From: Mortierella alpina
Lineage: Eukaryota > Mortierellomycota > Mortierellomycetes > Mortierellales > Mortierellaceae
NCBI GenBank assembly: GCA_029449245.1
Contig: JANATF010000016.1
Span: 62,001-126,000 of the forward strand
Direction: 5' to 3'
Length of the DNA stretch: 64,000 bases
A model generated the notes under the pieces. It saw nothing but the letters and a program-made list of their open reading frames with translations, searched no databases and was not told the origin of the DNA. Numbering within the stretch: position 1 is the first letter of the stretch; each line of letters starts with the position of its first letter. Shown in pieces: positions 23,666 to 33,805 of the stretch. The position numbers and the translations under genes were made by a program.

Positions 23666-26600
23666 ATGACTTCCAAGCGCTCCAACAAAGGAAAAGCACG
23701 CCCAAGCTCCACGCCAGTCGCTTCAACTGAGACTGTGGAAGGCAGCGTAAACCCTTCAACAGCTGCACCAGCGGAAGTACCAACCAACGCAGACAGCAGC
23801 ACTATGGACCCCGAAAACATCGAACTTGGTAACCAGGAGGGCAACGGGCAGCAGGAAAGAACACAACCTCATGAAGACGACGAGGACTCTCCATCCCATA
23901 CAGCCGTCAACGGAGCAGAAACCACCCGTCCACCCACTCAGGCGGACTACGCCGGCGAAGAATCCATGGCGATGGATGTCGACGATACTGGTGATACCAG
24001 CCCCACGGCCGATGACGAAGATCCGTTTGAATTGTCAGACATTGAGGTCCCTGACGACATATCCGAACCCCGAGCCACTATTAATGAACTCCTGAACATT
24101 CAAGAACTACAGTTACGGAAGCTCCTCGCCATCAAGCGACATATACAACAGAATCCCAGTCAAGCCGATAAATACGAGTCCCGATTGCCGGACATGCAGA
24201 AAATCCTTCATGCTCGAGCCGCCAAGATAAAGGACCTCAAGTCAATTATCGATGCCTATGACACCATCCTCGCAGCCTCAACCAGAATGGGCGGCACGGA
24301 TCCCAATGCGCAACGCCAATCACAGGAATCTTTTACGTCCTCCAAAACAAACGGGAACCGGTCGTACCAGCAACCAGCATTCCTCAACATCCCCAATCAC
24401 TGGCCTCGCTTCCGTGGTCCAGGAGGAATCGCCAACACGCAGCAGTACATTGAAACATTTAAAAGACAAGTTGTACCAGCAATCAATCCTGAGGCACTCC
24501 TGCACGATGGCGCACGCTACTTGGGACTACTGATCAATCGCGAGGAGGATGTCGACGCTTTTAATGAGGCACTCAAGAAGGAACCCGTGAAGCGTTACGA
24601 TGTCGACACTCTAGAGCGCGTGTTTCTCAGGGCCTGCATCACACCTGAGGAACGTGAGCAAAGCCTCCGAGACATGGCCACAATTGGACGACTCGCACAT
24701 GAAAGCTGGAAGACCTTTGCACTACGCGTCCAGAAGAAAGTGAACCAGTTTCAAGTCACAGGTGATACCACTTATCTCGTGAACCACCTTCTCAGTTCGC
24801 TACCGTCCACGGTCAGGAATGTCATTCGATCGGGTAACAACATGGAAGATCCCACAACTGTTGCAACCTTCTGCGACATCTTGTCCAAGTGTCTTGGACC
24901 GGACAACTTGCCTGCGGAACCCACCAGTGGCTCAGTCAGCAAGACTCCCATCATTGGAGCTCGATCGGCTACCAGACCAAACCGTCAGACTCGCTGCAAC
25001 ATCTGTCGAGGCAGACACACTACAGAAGATCACATTGAGTGCAATAATTGCGGAAGACCAGGGCACAGAGCCGAGGAATGCAACAGCCAAGCTGCCAGAT
25101 CTATGGGTACCAACCAGGATCAGGCATCAAACAACAGCAATAGCATGGTTCGACACCACCCCTTCCGCAACAATAATAACAACAATAGGATTTTCAATAC
25201 CAACAACAACAACAATCAAAGATCGCAGAACAGAAGATGGGTCAATAACGGCAATGGAGAGAACAAGGACAATAATGGCAACGCCCAAAGTAAGCTGAAA
25301 CTTAGCACTGGCTCAAATTCCATACATGTCTCTCCCAGAACACCTCTGACAATTAATGCTCTCTCTCTATCCACTTCCGATTCATCCTATCAGCATGAAG
25401 AAATTTGCAACCCAGACCCAGCATTGGAATCCATTGCACACCTGTCTGATTCCATCTTCACTGACGAAGAGGAGGATACAAGGACACCGGAAGAAATAAG
25501 AATAGACAATGATCTGCAGTACCTAGATAGTATTTACAATAAACTGACCATTAATAACCTTGCCACTGACAATCTCGAAACCATCACATACTCTGCAATG
25601 ACGGCGATCGATGCAAAAAGTAAACGTATTATTGTTCCATTGGAATTTGAAAACACCATTTATGATGCACTACTAGACACAGGCGCTTCTAAGTCTTTCG
25701 TCGATCGAGGTCTTGTCCAAAAAGCCAATCTGCATGTGAATCCGGCTCAAGGAAAAATCCGCTTGGGTGACAAAAACAAGTTCGGTGACCGCACCGGCGA
25801 GACAGAGCCTATTGAGATCAGATGTAATGAGCATTCTATCCTTACAGCTCTAGAGGTGTTTGATCTAGACTTTGATTTTGTTATCGGAATGGACATTTTT
25901 CATGAACTTGGCTTCTCTATTGGCGGCATCTCGGATGGTCGTGAAAACGCCCAGTGTCTTCCACAGCCCATTCCCGACAAAAAACCGTCCTTGCTACCAT
26001 TAGAAACACCAGCGGCGGAACTTACGCCTCAATTCAAAGCTGAGAAAAAAGCGTTCATGAAATACATTGACGAGGTGTTGAAAGGCAATGCTGAAATACC
26101 GCGCAATAGCTACTGTCCTATACCAGAAATGAAAGTATACTTACCTGTGCCAAAAGGTACTACGCTTTTCCGAAAACCCAGACCATTTGCGGAACAGCAA
26201 ATGCATATCTTTGATGAACAAGTTGCCAAATGGATGGCAGACGAAGTCATCACATTAGCACCTGCAGGCAATCCTCATAACAACACACTTACTCTGGCAT
26301 CAAAGAAAGATTTGAACGGACAGAAAACAAAATTTAGAGTGTGCCTCGACCCACGACCACTTAATATGGTTTTACCGGACGACAATCACCCTGTACCTTT
26401 GATTTCGGACATCATACAACAGTTGGGAGGACATGCAATCTACTCCACGATTGATCTCACGCAAGCGTATCATCGTTTGCCAGTGCACGCAACCCATCAA
26501 TCGCTGACTGCATTTATGCACCGAGGTACCCAATACATGTTTCAAAGAGCCCCTTTTGGACTCAAACCACTGACAAGCCTGTTCCAGCGAGGCATGACGC

Positions 26601-28879
26601 GTATCTTGGGAGATCTACCCTTTGTCCGCGTATTTGTCGATGACATTGTGGTATTTTCCAAGAGCCGCGAAGAACATGCTGAACATGTCAGATGCGTTAT
26701 TCAGAAACTTACAGAAGCTAAACTCATTATCAACACAGAAAAATCACATTTCTTTGCCACACAAATTGTGCTCCTCGGTTTTGTGATTGATTTGCACGGT
26801 CAACGCATCGACCCTGCCAAACTTGTCAATATCCTTGAGTGGGACGCCCCAACTACGAGCCTCCAAATCCAATCTTTTATTGGCACATGCAATTTCTTTC
26901 GCAATCATATCCCTATTTTCAGCACTTTAGCTGCTCCGCTTGACAAACTACGAAACGAAACCAAGCCCTTCAAGCTTAATAAAGAGGAACTTGACTCTTT
27001 CAATGCACTTAAAGATCTGCTCACATTAGCTCCCATACTTCACTTTGTGGACTGGACACAACCGCTATACGTCGGTACTGACGCATCCAATGTAGGCATT
27101 GGATCAACACTATATCAAATAATATGGAATCCGAAAACCAATAAAGAAGAAGTAGTCTTCATCTCGTTCATGGCCAGGTCACTACAGGCAAGAGAGCGGC
27201 GCTATTCTACTACACAAAAAGAACTACTTGCAATCGTTTTTGCCCTTACAAAGTTCCACTACTATCTTTGGGGTCGTCACTTCACTTTGTACACGGACCA
27301 CCGCGCCCTTACTTTCATTCATTCTCAAAAAGAGTTGAACTCCATGTTAACAAACTGGCAAGAAACTATTCTTGATTACAATTTTACGGTGAAATATCGC
27401 CCTGGTATAATGAACATTCTGCCTGATGCCCTGTCTCGTCTCTTCCCGGCTGATTTTAAATCTCGCTACCCGAGGAGGGATGAAGAGGACATTAGTCTAT
27501 CATATATGCAGGCGGAAGAGTCTCATACAGTGATTACAGACAAAGCAGAACGGGATGCCATTCTTGACAAGGTGCATACACTGGGTCACTTTGGCACGAA
27601 CGTTATGGTCAAGAACATTCACGCTGATCATGTCACTTGGCCGCACTTAGCAGAGGACTGCCTGGCTTGGGTTAAGAAGTGCCCCGAATGCCAACGTAAC
27701 AATATTGCTCAAAAAGGGTATCATCCACTTAAAGCCATTCACGCACAGCTGCCTGGAGAACATATGGCTGTTGATCTCGCAGGGCCTTTCCCTCTGTCGA
27801 ACAAAGGCAATAAATATCTGTTGATACTAGTCGACGTGTGCACCCGCTTTGTATTCCTAAAAGCAATACCAAACAAAAACAGCCTCACCGTCGGCGGCGT
27901 CCTCTTTGACATATTCAGTCTCATTGGCTTTCCGCGCATTCTTCAATCTGACAACGGCACAGAATTTGTTAATGCTCTAATGACTACGATCAAAACTGAA
28001 ATGGGCACTGACCATCGTTTGACCACACCATATCATCCGCGCGGCAACGGCGTAGCAGAAAGACACGTCAAGATTGCATGTGATATCATCCGTAAAGACT
28101 TCAAGCAGCAAGGCAACGCGTGGGATAACCATATTCCCATGGCACAGCTGGCTATGAATACGAGAATTGTAGCATTACACAACTCGTCACCTTTCTCTCT
28201 CTTTTTTGCGCGCAAATTTAATGGTTTCCACAATTTCACAAATGATAAAGACGAACTACTCACACAGAAAGAACTCTGTGATCGGCTTAAGTACATGACT
28301 GAGATTGTATTTCCTGCTATTACGCAGAAGGCAAAGCTGACTCAGAAGAAAATGATTGAAAGGTTCAACGCGACTGTACTCCACAACGATTTTCCGGAGG
28401 GTGCCAAAGTCATGACCCTTGACCCCATCAAAGGCGACAAGTTGACGCCACGATACGAAGGCCCTTTCACCGTTGTTCGTCGTACTACTGGTGGCGCGTA
28501 TGAACTTAGAGACGGAACTGGTTCCCTTCTGGGTCGAAATTATGCTCCCTCGCAATTAAAGTTAGTCCTTGAAGACTTTGGAGAAACTCCCACATATGAA
28601 GTAGAAAAAATCCTTCATCATAAAGCTCACCCGGCAGAACCAGGCAAATGGCTTTATAGGACCAAATGGAGAGGCTACTCTGACAAGGAATGCACTTGGG
28701 AACCTGAAGAAAATTTCGTTGAAAAGCAATGCATCCGCGACTATTGGAACAGACTAAGGATTAATCCAGACACAATAACTCAAGAGCTAGTAACCACACA
28801 ATTGAGCAAGAAAAACGCTCGAAGCAGCACTGAACGCAACACGCGATCGTCCAAACGCATAAAACGCAGCAAGGGATAG
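23666..28879 (+). CDS. Gag-Pol polyprotein with integrase chromodomain, 1,737 aa
   Basis: One ORF encodes all proteins needed for retrotransposition. Residues 1-370 are acidic then helical Gag. A double Cys motif with a CX2CX4HX4C zinc knuckle spans 444-472, followed by an Asn-rich linker. Protease DTG is at 671-673 and GMD near 742. RT shows STIDL (catalytic Asp about 930) and FVDD at 990-993. RNase H follows (GTDAS near 1138; TDH near 1211). Integrase has HH at 1304/1308, CC at 1339/1342 and the catalytic triad D1370, D1429, E1465 with 35-residue spacing. A chromodomain (about 1644-1698) would steer integration to marked chromatin. Gag and Pol are not separated by a frameshift or stop, so their ratio must be set after translation or otherwise. 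The ATG follows a 400-bp leader and matches the start in the other copies. All catalytic residues are present, so it is probably active. Confidence 0.96.
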   Translation: MTSKRSNKGKARPSSTPVASTETVEGSVNPSTAAPAEVPTNADSSTMDPENIELGNQEGNGQQERTQPHEDDEDSPSHTAVNGAETTRPPTQADYAGEESMAMDVDDTGDTSPTADDEDPFELSDIEVPDDISEPRATINELLNIQELQLRKLLAIKRHIQQNPSQADKYESRLPDMQKILHARAAKIKDLKSIIDAYDTILAASTRMGGTDPNAQRQSQESFTSSKTNGNRSYQQPAFLNIPNHWPRFRGPGGIANTQQYIETFKRQVVPAINPEALLHDGARYLGLLINREEDVDAFNEALKKEPVKRYDVDTLERVFLRACITPEEREQSLRDMATIGRLAHESWKTFALRVQKKVNQFQVTGDTTYLVNHLLSSLPSTVRNVIRSGNNMEDPTTVATFCDILSKCLGPDNLPAEPTSGSVSKTPIIGARSATRPNRQTRCNICRGRHTTEDHIECNNCGRPGHRAEECNSQAARSMGTNQDQASNNSNSMVRHHPFRNNNNNNRIFNTNNNNNQRSQNRRWVNNGNGENKDNNGNAQSKLKLSTGSNSIHVSPRTPLTINALSLSTSDSSYQHEEICNPDPALESIAHLSDSIFTDEEEDTRTPEEIRIDNDLQYLDSIYNKLTINNLATDNLETITYSAMTAIDAKSKRIIVPLEFENTIYDALLDTGASKSFVDRGLVQKANLHVNPAQGKIRLGDKNKFGDRTGETEPIEIRCNEHSILTALEVFDLDFDFVIGMDIFHELGFSIGGISDGRENAQCLPQPIPDKKPSLLPLETPAAELTPQFKAEKKAFMKYIDEVLKGNAEIPRNSYCPIPEMKVYLPVPKGTTLFRKPRPFAEQQMHIFDEQVAKWMADEVITLAPAGNPHNNTLTLASKKDLNGQKTKFRVCLDPRPLNMVLPDDNHPVPLISDIIQQLGGHAIYSTIDLTQAYHRLPVHATHQSLTAFMHRGTQYMFQRAPFGLKPLTSLFQRGMTRILGDLPFVRVFVDDIVVFSKSREEHAEHVRCVIQKLTEAKLIINTEKSHFFATQIVLLGFVIDLHGQRIDPAKLVNILEWDAPTTSLQIQSFIGTCNFFRNHIPIFSTLAAPLDKLRNETKPFKLNKEELDSFNALKDLLTLAPILHFVDWTQPLYVGTDASNVGIGSTLYQIIWNPKTNKEEVVFISFMARSLQARERRYSTTQKELLAIVFALTKFHYYLWGRHFTLYTDHRALTFIHSQKELNSMLTNWQETILDYNFTVKYRPGIMNILPDALSRLFPADFKSRYPRRDEEDISLSYMQAEESHTVITDKAERDAILDKVHTLGHFGTNVMVKNIHADHVTWPHLAEDCLAWVKKCPECQRNNIAQKGYHPLKAIHAQLPGEHMAVDLAGPFPLSNKGNKYLLILVDVCTRFVFLKAIPNKNSLTVGGVLFDIFSLIGFPRILQSDNGTEFVNALMTTIKTEMGTDHRLTTPYHPRGNGVAERHVKIACDIIRKDFKQQGNAWDNHIPMAQLAMNTRIVALHNSSPFSLFFARKFNGFHNFTNDKDELLTQKELCDRLKYMTEIVFPAITQKAKLTQKKMIERFNATVLHNDFPEGAKVMTLDPIKGDKLTPRYEGPFTVVRRTTGGAYELRDGTGSLLGRNYAPSQLKLVLEDFGETPTYEVEKILHHKAHPAEPGKWLYRTKWRGYSDKECTWEPEENFVEKQCIRDYWNRLRINPDTITQELVTTQLSKKNARSSTERNTRSSKRIKRSKG

Positions 28880-29114
28880 TTCCACAGCGTACACGAGGTT
28901 TTTATATATCAGTTTTCCTCGCAAAAAGACCATAGCATAAAAAGAGCACAGGCTCTAATGAGGTTTACATTTTTTTCCTCGAACATAACTATAGAATATC
29001 AATGCCACAGAATGCAAAGGTGGATTATTTTATTTTTTTCTTTTCATTTTTTCATTTTCTCCATCTACGACTTCACACATTAGCAACAACAGAATGCGTA
29101 CCTCATTCTCCATC

Positions 29115-29128
29115 GAAGGGGAGGGCAG
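29115..29128 (+). promoter_or_regulatory. Polypurine tract of family A
   Basis: GAAGGGGAGGGCAG lies directly before the 3' LTR, where plus-strand DNA priming is expected. A T-rich box lies about 70 bp upstream. The same arrangement is present at 9865-9878 and inverted at 18744-18757. Confidence 0.8.
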
Positions 29129-29289
29129 TGTTGTATATTGACCCTTAATAGCAGAATGTGTGCAGTTAGAAAGTTAGCAGAGCACTCAGCCACCAGGGAC
29201 CCGCCACTATTAAAGGCACCCTGGCGCCTGTCATTAAAGATCCCTCTCTTGTTCTCATTCATTCTTGGTAATTTGCCTGCTACTTCTCA
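29129..29289 (+). repeat. Family A 3' LTR of the complete element
   Basis: 161 bp, same as the 5' LTR by eye. Its last three bases, read on the minus strand, supply the TGA that ends the interrupted family B ORF. The right flank gtgcc belongs to family B pol. Confidence 0.95.
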
Positions 29290-32200
29290 GTGCCAACTCT
29301 CAGGATCAGGAATTTGATGCATGAAAGACAATGCAGGCAACTGCACTCCTTCTGGAGATGTTATGCTATCAGGAGTCATTCGAAGAGCAAAGTCTACAGA
29401 ATCAATTGTCTCTGGAACAGATGACACACTGGACATGGCAGCATTACTCTTTGAATGCTTCACGATAGCTGACCTTTTATCTTCTGGCCATAATTCTTCA
29501 GGAAACGCTCTGGATAAAGTGTCAGGGATCACATTCAATATTCCAGGACGATGAATGATTTCAAAGTCATAGCTGAAGATAGTTTCACGCCAATCAGCCA
29601 TTATGTTTGACAAACATTTCTGATCCATCAGAAAGGTCAACGGCTTATGATCTGTGAATAAGGTAAAACGTCTGCCCCACAAATAATAGTGAAACTTCTT
29701 TAAAGTAAAGATGATTGCTAGTAGTTCCTTTTTATAAGCCGGATACCGCTTCTCATGATCACGCAAAGCACGCGAAGTGAAAGAGATATAATTAATCTTA
29801 CTATCGTCTTTTTCGCCTAATGGTAACTGATAAGCCATACCAGCAATCCCTTCATTAGAAGCATCCGTTCCTACATACATATGCAGTCTCCAGATTACTT
29901 GTTTCAATATAGGAGCATAAGGAAATAGCTTTTTAATACCCTCAAAGCACTTCATCTGCAAATCATTCAGTACGAAGCGACCTTTAACATTGCGCAAAGA
30001 TTCGAGTGGACCAGCAATAGGACCATATAAAGGCAAGTACTCTCGGAAGTAGTTAAACATGCCCATGTATCTTTGTACTGCCTTGTTGTTGGTAGGTGGG
30101 GCCCATTGTGAAATGTTGGCCACCTTCTCAGGATTTATTCTCCTTCCTTCCTTGTTAACAAGAAATCCTAACAACATAATCTCTGTATGAAAGAGATGAC
30201 ATTTCTGACGATTGAGGATGAGCTTCGCTTGTGTCAATCTGTCCACAATTATTTTAGCTTGCTCTAAATGATCCTCCTTCGTATGAGAGAAAATAACCGT
30301 ATCATCAACATAGATGCCAGCGAACTGGAGGTCACCGAGGAGGTAAGACATGCCTCTTTGAAAGATGCTCGTCATTGGTTTCAAACCAAAGGGAGCTCTT
30401 GCAAACATGTACTGTTTTCCTTCATAGGTGAAAGCTGTATACGGCTGACTTTCTTTTGAAAGTGGCAGTCGATGGTACGCTTGCGTCAGATCAAAGGTAG
30501 AATAATACTTATGACCAGCAGCCTTTTTGAGTAGATCTGGAATCAGTGGCAACGGGAACGTGTCTGATTTTAATAATTGTTTGTTCAGCACTCTCGGGTC
30601 TAGGCACACTCGGTACTTCAACACTTTACCATCCATATCTCTTCTGGCTGCTAACGTCAGCGAGTTATTATAGGGATTGCCTTTCGGCGCAAGGACGATG
30701 ACACCATCATCCCCCCATTGTTTGATCTGACGTGCGACCTCTGCACCTTGTGAATGTGCATGGAACGGCCTGGATTTGACATTAATTACGCAGTCTGCCG
30801 GCAATTTCAACTCTACTTTCAGGATCTCAAGCTCACAATAGCTTTTGGGATCGATTGCAGAGTTGCGCTCCAGTGCAGGTTCCAGTTCCTTCAGGAAATG
30901 TGCCTTGTCCGCTAAGAACTCGGGCGTGTTTTCTGTGTCAGGAACAGCATCTGGCAAGATAGATGGTTTTTCATCATCATAGATCCAGATATCAGTCAAA
31001 GGAGGCGGTTTGGGCATGCGGACACCTCCGACATAGTACCCAAAGCGAGGAAACAAGTCCATGCCGATATAAAAATCGTAATAAGGTATGTTCATAACAC
31101 TTATTTGACACGAAACCGATCTGTCATTACATACAAGATCAACTTTGTCGCATGTAAGCATGTTTTCAGCTTTCATTCCAGCTTCTCCTAACTCAATTGG
31201 TCCTGGTAGCCTGGCTACTTTGATTCCCATCTCTCTAGCAATGGCTAAATCGATATACGAATCTGTGGATCCACAATCAAGTACAGCGGTAAGTTCTTTG
31301 CCATTGGCATATATCTTTACCGAAATCCGATTATCACCTTCTTGAGCACCTCTGAAAGCACAAAGTCTCTTTGTTGGTGTATAAGGATCAAATTCAGCAA
31401 AATAGCGGGCAACATCAGCATGTTTATTGATATGAACATCATTAATCTTCTCCGCTAAAATAGTGTCCAAGCTCGAACTACGGATCATATCGACCTCTTG
31501 AGTCATGGCGGCCAAACGCTTGGCATGGACAGGCTGCAGTTCAATAACAGCAGGCGCCTTCTGCATGGCCGACACCGAACGGATATGGCCATGAGCAGAC
31601 GACTTGTGCTTCTTGAACTGAGGTCTCAGTTCAGGATGCAATACGTAGCATTGGGCTGGAGCATGGGTGCTGGAAGTGCACCTCTCCTTGCTACAAGGCT
31701 GGCGAGTATCCTTGCGAGGATGCTTGCCCTTGTTAGGCTGCGGGATCATGGGCTTCTTCACAAAAGCAACCGGAGTGGCCGACTGACTCGCAATCTCAAT
31801 GGACTTGAATCGGGCTTTAAACCACTTGGCCCAATCAGTCTTGCGACCTGGAAATTGGGTGCTGTCAGCACGGACACAATCCAAAAAGGCGGCGACATTG
31901 GGTAATTCAACCATCTTTGGATACTTTGCCGTGATAGCCTTCTGTCCCTCATCAGGCAACCCAGCAAACAAAGACTCTATGACTAGAGTCTCGTAAGCCG
32001 AGTCCTTGAGTCCTGACGCTTCCATCAGCAATTCGACTTTGCCCGCATAGAGGTGGACGTCGGTGAATGTTGCAGTGTCGAGGGCGAAAACCTGCTTGAC
32101 AGCCTCCGACTTAAGAAGGTCAACGCGAAATAGCTCGCGCACACACTTCTCAATCGGAAACCAAGTGTCAATCGACGTATAGTCGAAATACACTGGTCCA

Positions 32201-33060
32201 TCCGCCTCCTGCACGGCCTCCATTTGGGTTGCCAAGTCCTTGCCCATTGTCACGAGTGACTCCTCCAACAAGCGTACCTCGATGCCGGCTTTTCTAAAGG
32301 CCTTCATCATGTACTGGCTTGCTAGGATCGCAAACAGGCTGCCGAGATGCAACTTATAAAAGTCGCGGAACTCTCGCAAAAACCTGTTGATCACTCGCAC
32401 AATCTCCAAAGCTGCCAGGTCCTCCTTGCCCTGCAATTTCAACTTGAATTCTGGCTCGTCAGGGAAGCTTTTAGGAAGCAGTCTCGAGAAGTCAATCTTC
32501 TCGCTGTTTTGGAAAACAGGAACAACCTTTTCCTTCAAGCAGCGCCTGATGTCGCAATGCCAGATGCTCGCCGAATTAAATTGGGCGACCAATGATCCTG
32601 ACGCTTCATCTGCGTCCTGCACGTCCGAAGCCGGCGACTGCTGCTCATCTCGATATTGATGATCGAGAGGCTGCGGTCGCATTTGCATCCAGTGTCGATG
32701 CACCGTGTCGAAATCCCTAACAGCATTGTCGAGATCTCGTTGGGCATCCTCCACTTTCGCATCATGCTTAGCTGCATTACGCCGACGTTGAGCATCAGTG
32801 AGGGTTGCATCCTTGCTGTCGAGCTGCTTTAGTTTGCGCACGGCAACTTTAGTGTCCATGTAGCGACTCAAAGCATCCTGCTTATCCCTGTTGGCTTCCT
32901 CGACCTCCCTCTCCAACTTCTGGAACATGGAAAGTTTGTCATCCGAAGCATCGATAGACCATACGTCCATATCAGCTTCCCCAGTATGCGCTGAGGGTGG
33001 ATCACCAGATGCCATTACGACGTCCTCAGGAATAGCTGAGGCACTATCGTTAGAAGCCAT
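29287..33060 (-). CDS. Truncated Gag-Pol of family B (1,257 aa, no integrase)
   Basis: Start taken at the ATG at 33060; an in-frame ATG at 33108 would add 16 residues in the leader and is less likely. The N-terminus is acidic with a coiled coil (about 45-130). Gag ends in an unusual CX4CX4HX4C knuckle (456-471). The protease reads DCGST at 595-599, where the family normally has DTG or DSG, so Cys replaces the Thr/Ser next to the catalytic Asp. RT has FDLTQAY and YVDD (917-920). RNase H carries GTDAS and TDH motifs. The frame ends shortly after RNase H at a TGA contributed by the inserted LTR. The coding part is otherwise free of stops, so the break looks recent. It cannot transpose on its own without an integrase source. 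Confidence 0.9.
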   Translation of the reverse strand: MASNDSASAIPEDVVMASGDPPSAHTGEADMDVWSIDASDDKLSMFQKLEREVEEANRDKQDALSRYMDTKVAVRKLKQLDSKDATLTDAQRRRNAAKHDAKVEDAQRDLDNAVRDFDTVHRHWMQMRPQPLDHQYRDEQQSPASDVQDADEASGSLVAQFNSASIWHCDIRRCLKEKVVPVFQNSEKIDFSRLLPKSFPDEPEFKLKLQGKEDLAALEIVRVINRFLREFRDFYKLHLGSLFAILASQYMMKAFRKAGIEVRLLEESLVTMGKDLATQMEAVQEADGPVYFDYTSIDTWFPIEKCVRELFRVDLLKSEAVKQVFALDTATFTDVHLYAGKVELLMEASGLKDSAYETLVIESLFAGLPDEGQKAITAKYPKMVELPNVAAFLDCVRADSTQFPGRKTDWAKWFKARFKSIEIASQSATPVAFVKKPMIPQPNKGKHPRKDTRQPCSKERCTSSTHAPAQCYVLHPELRPQFKKHKSSAHGHIRSVSAMQKAPAVIELQPVHAKRLAAMTQEVDMIRSSSLDTILAEKINDVHINKHADVARYFAEFDPYTPTKRLCAFRGAQEGDNRISVKIYANGKELTAVLDCGSTDSYIDLAIAREMGIKVARLPGPIELGEAGMKAENMLTCDKVDLVCNDRSVSCQISVMNIPYYDFYIGMDLFPRFGYYVGGVRMPKPPPLTDIWIYDDEKPSILPDAVPDTENTPEFLADKAHFLKELEPALERNSAIDPKSYCELEILKVELKLPADCVINVKSRPFHAHSQGAEVARQIKQWGDDGVIVLAPKGNPYNNSLTLAARRDMDGKVLKYRVCLDPRVLNKQLLKSDTFPLPLIPDLLKKAAGHKYYSTFDLTQAYHRLPLSKESQPYTAFTYEGKQYMFARAPFGLKPMTSIFQRGMSYLLGDLQFAGIYVDDTVIFSHTKEDHLEQAKIIVDRLTQAKLILNRQKCHLFHTEIMLLGFLVNKEGRRINPEKVANISQWAPPTNNKAVQRYMGMFNYFREYLPLYGPIAGPLESLRNVKGRFVLNDLQMKCFEGIKKLFPYAPILKQVIWRLHMYVGTDASNEGIAGMAYQLPLGEKDDSKINYISFTSRALRDHEKRYPAYKKELLAIIFTLKKFHYYLWGRRFTLFTDHKPLTFLMDQKCLSNIMADWRETIFSYDFEIIHRPGILNVIPDTLSRAFPEELWPEDKRSAIVKHSKSNAAMSSVSSVPETIDSVDFALRMTPDSITSPEGVQLPALSFMHQIPDPESWH

Positions 33061-33805
33061 GCGGTAATAAAAAGCAAAGCGGAAAAAAGGAGGTTCAAGC
33101 GATACCAAGACTGGACTTTTATTATGTCAACAGTTTCGATTCTCAAACACTACAGCTTACAGTCTATAGGATGATTACACGAGACTACCCTGCTATAGGT
33201 CTTGTCTCTAACACACCAAGTGATAGTCGAAACACACACAAGGAATACTTGGAGTCAAAAGACTATGCAAGTAAAATTATCGGTCGAAGCTCAGCTGCTT
33301 GAGGAAGAATTTTCCGTCAGCTAGAACACAACAACACAACAACAATTAAAACTTTCTGGCGGAGCTAACCGACAACAGAGAGAATGATTTGCTGATGGCA
33401 CTAGCCAATCAGCAGAGAGGATGATGAATTGCAGGCGGTGAATACCGTCAGACAATCAAAATGATTTGCCGTGGTAAAAACCAAGAACAAATGCAAAGAT
33501 ATGTAGTGGTTGAAAACAACACTGGAACACGAAGCACTGGATATTTCCAAGAACAGCGGATCACGCAGCGATGTGCAGCCAAGACACAAAAGAGCACACA
33601 AGTTCGATCTTCGAAACAGGATTCAACAGGAACAAGCCTATTGGGTCTTTTTCTGGATCTTGCTTGAGCAATGATAAACGACAAAGGAGAGGTCCCAATT
33701 GCAAACAGTGAAAGATGGATGATAGAATCTCAATGGATGCAAATCAAACACACTTGAAGATGGATGCAATGGATGGATGCCGACTCTTTAGTACGTTGAA
33801 AAAAA
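33061..33805 (-). other. Family B leader, no gene seen
   Basis: About 745 bp between the putative LTR and the family B ATG. Only short ORFs are present on either strand, plus ATGGATG-type short repeats at 33710-33780. I see no tRNA-type primer site directly after the LTR. The first bases on the element strand include TCAACG (complement at 33794-33799), which can pair with CGTTGA within the LTR. Confidence 0.5.

Larger units (their letters stand above)
18583..28621. repeat. Right arm of the giant inverted repeat
   Basis: This is the partner of 1-10039. It starts at the outer base of a minus-strand LTR (18583), runs through the pol half of a minus-strand copy, and crosses the 23104/23105 junction into the complete plus-strand element. 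The outer flanks differ: here a 2,290-bp repeat unit, there a gag fragment. The arms are separated by 8,543 bp (10040-18582). Confidence 0.9.
23105..29289 (+). mobile_element. Complete Ty3/gypsy chromovirus, family A (6,185 bp)
   Basis: Intact element: 5' LTR 23105-23265, leader 23266-23665, single ORF 23666-28879, 3' untranslated region with a long T-rich box, polypurine tract 29115-29128 and 3' LTR 29129-29289. The two LTRs are identical by eye, so the copy is very young or has been converted. The flanks do not match: agtgg on the left and gtgcc on the right. An undisturbed insertion would have the same five bases on both sides, so one flank has been exchanged. Confidence 0.95.
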
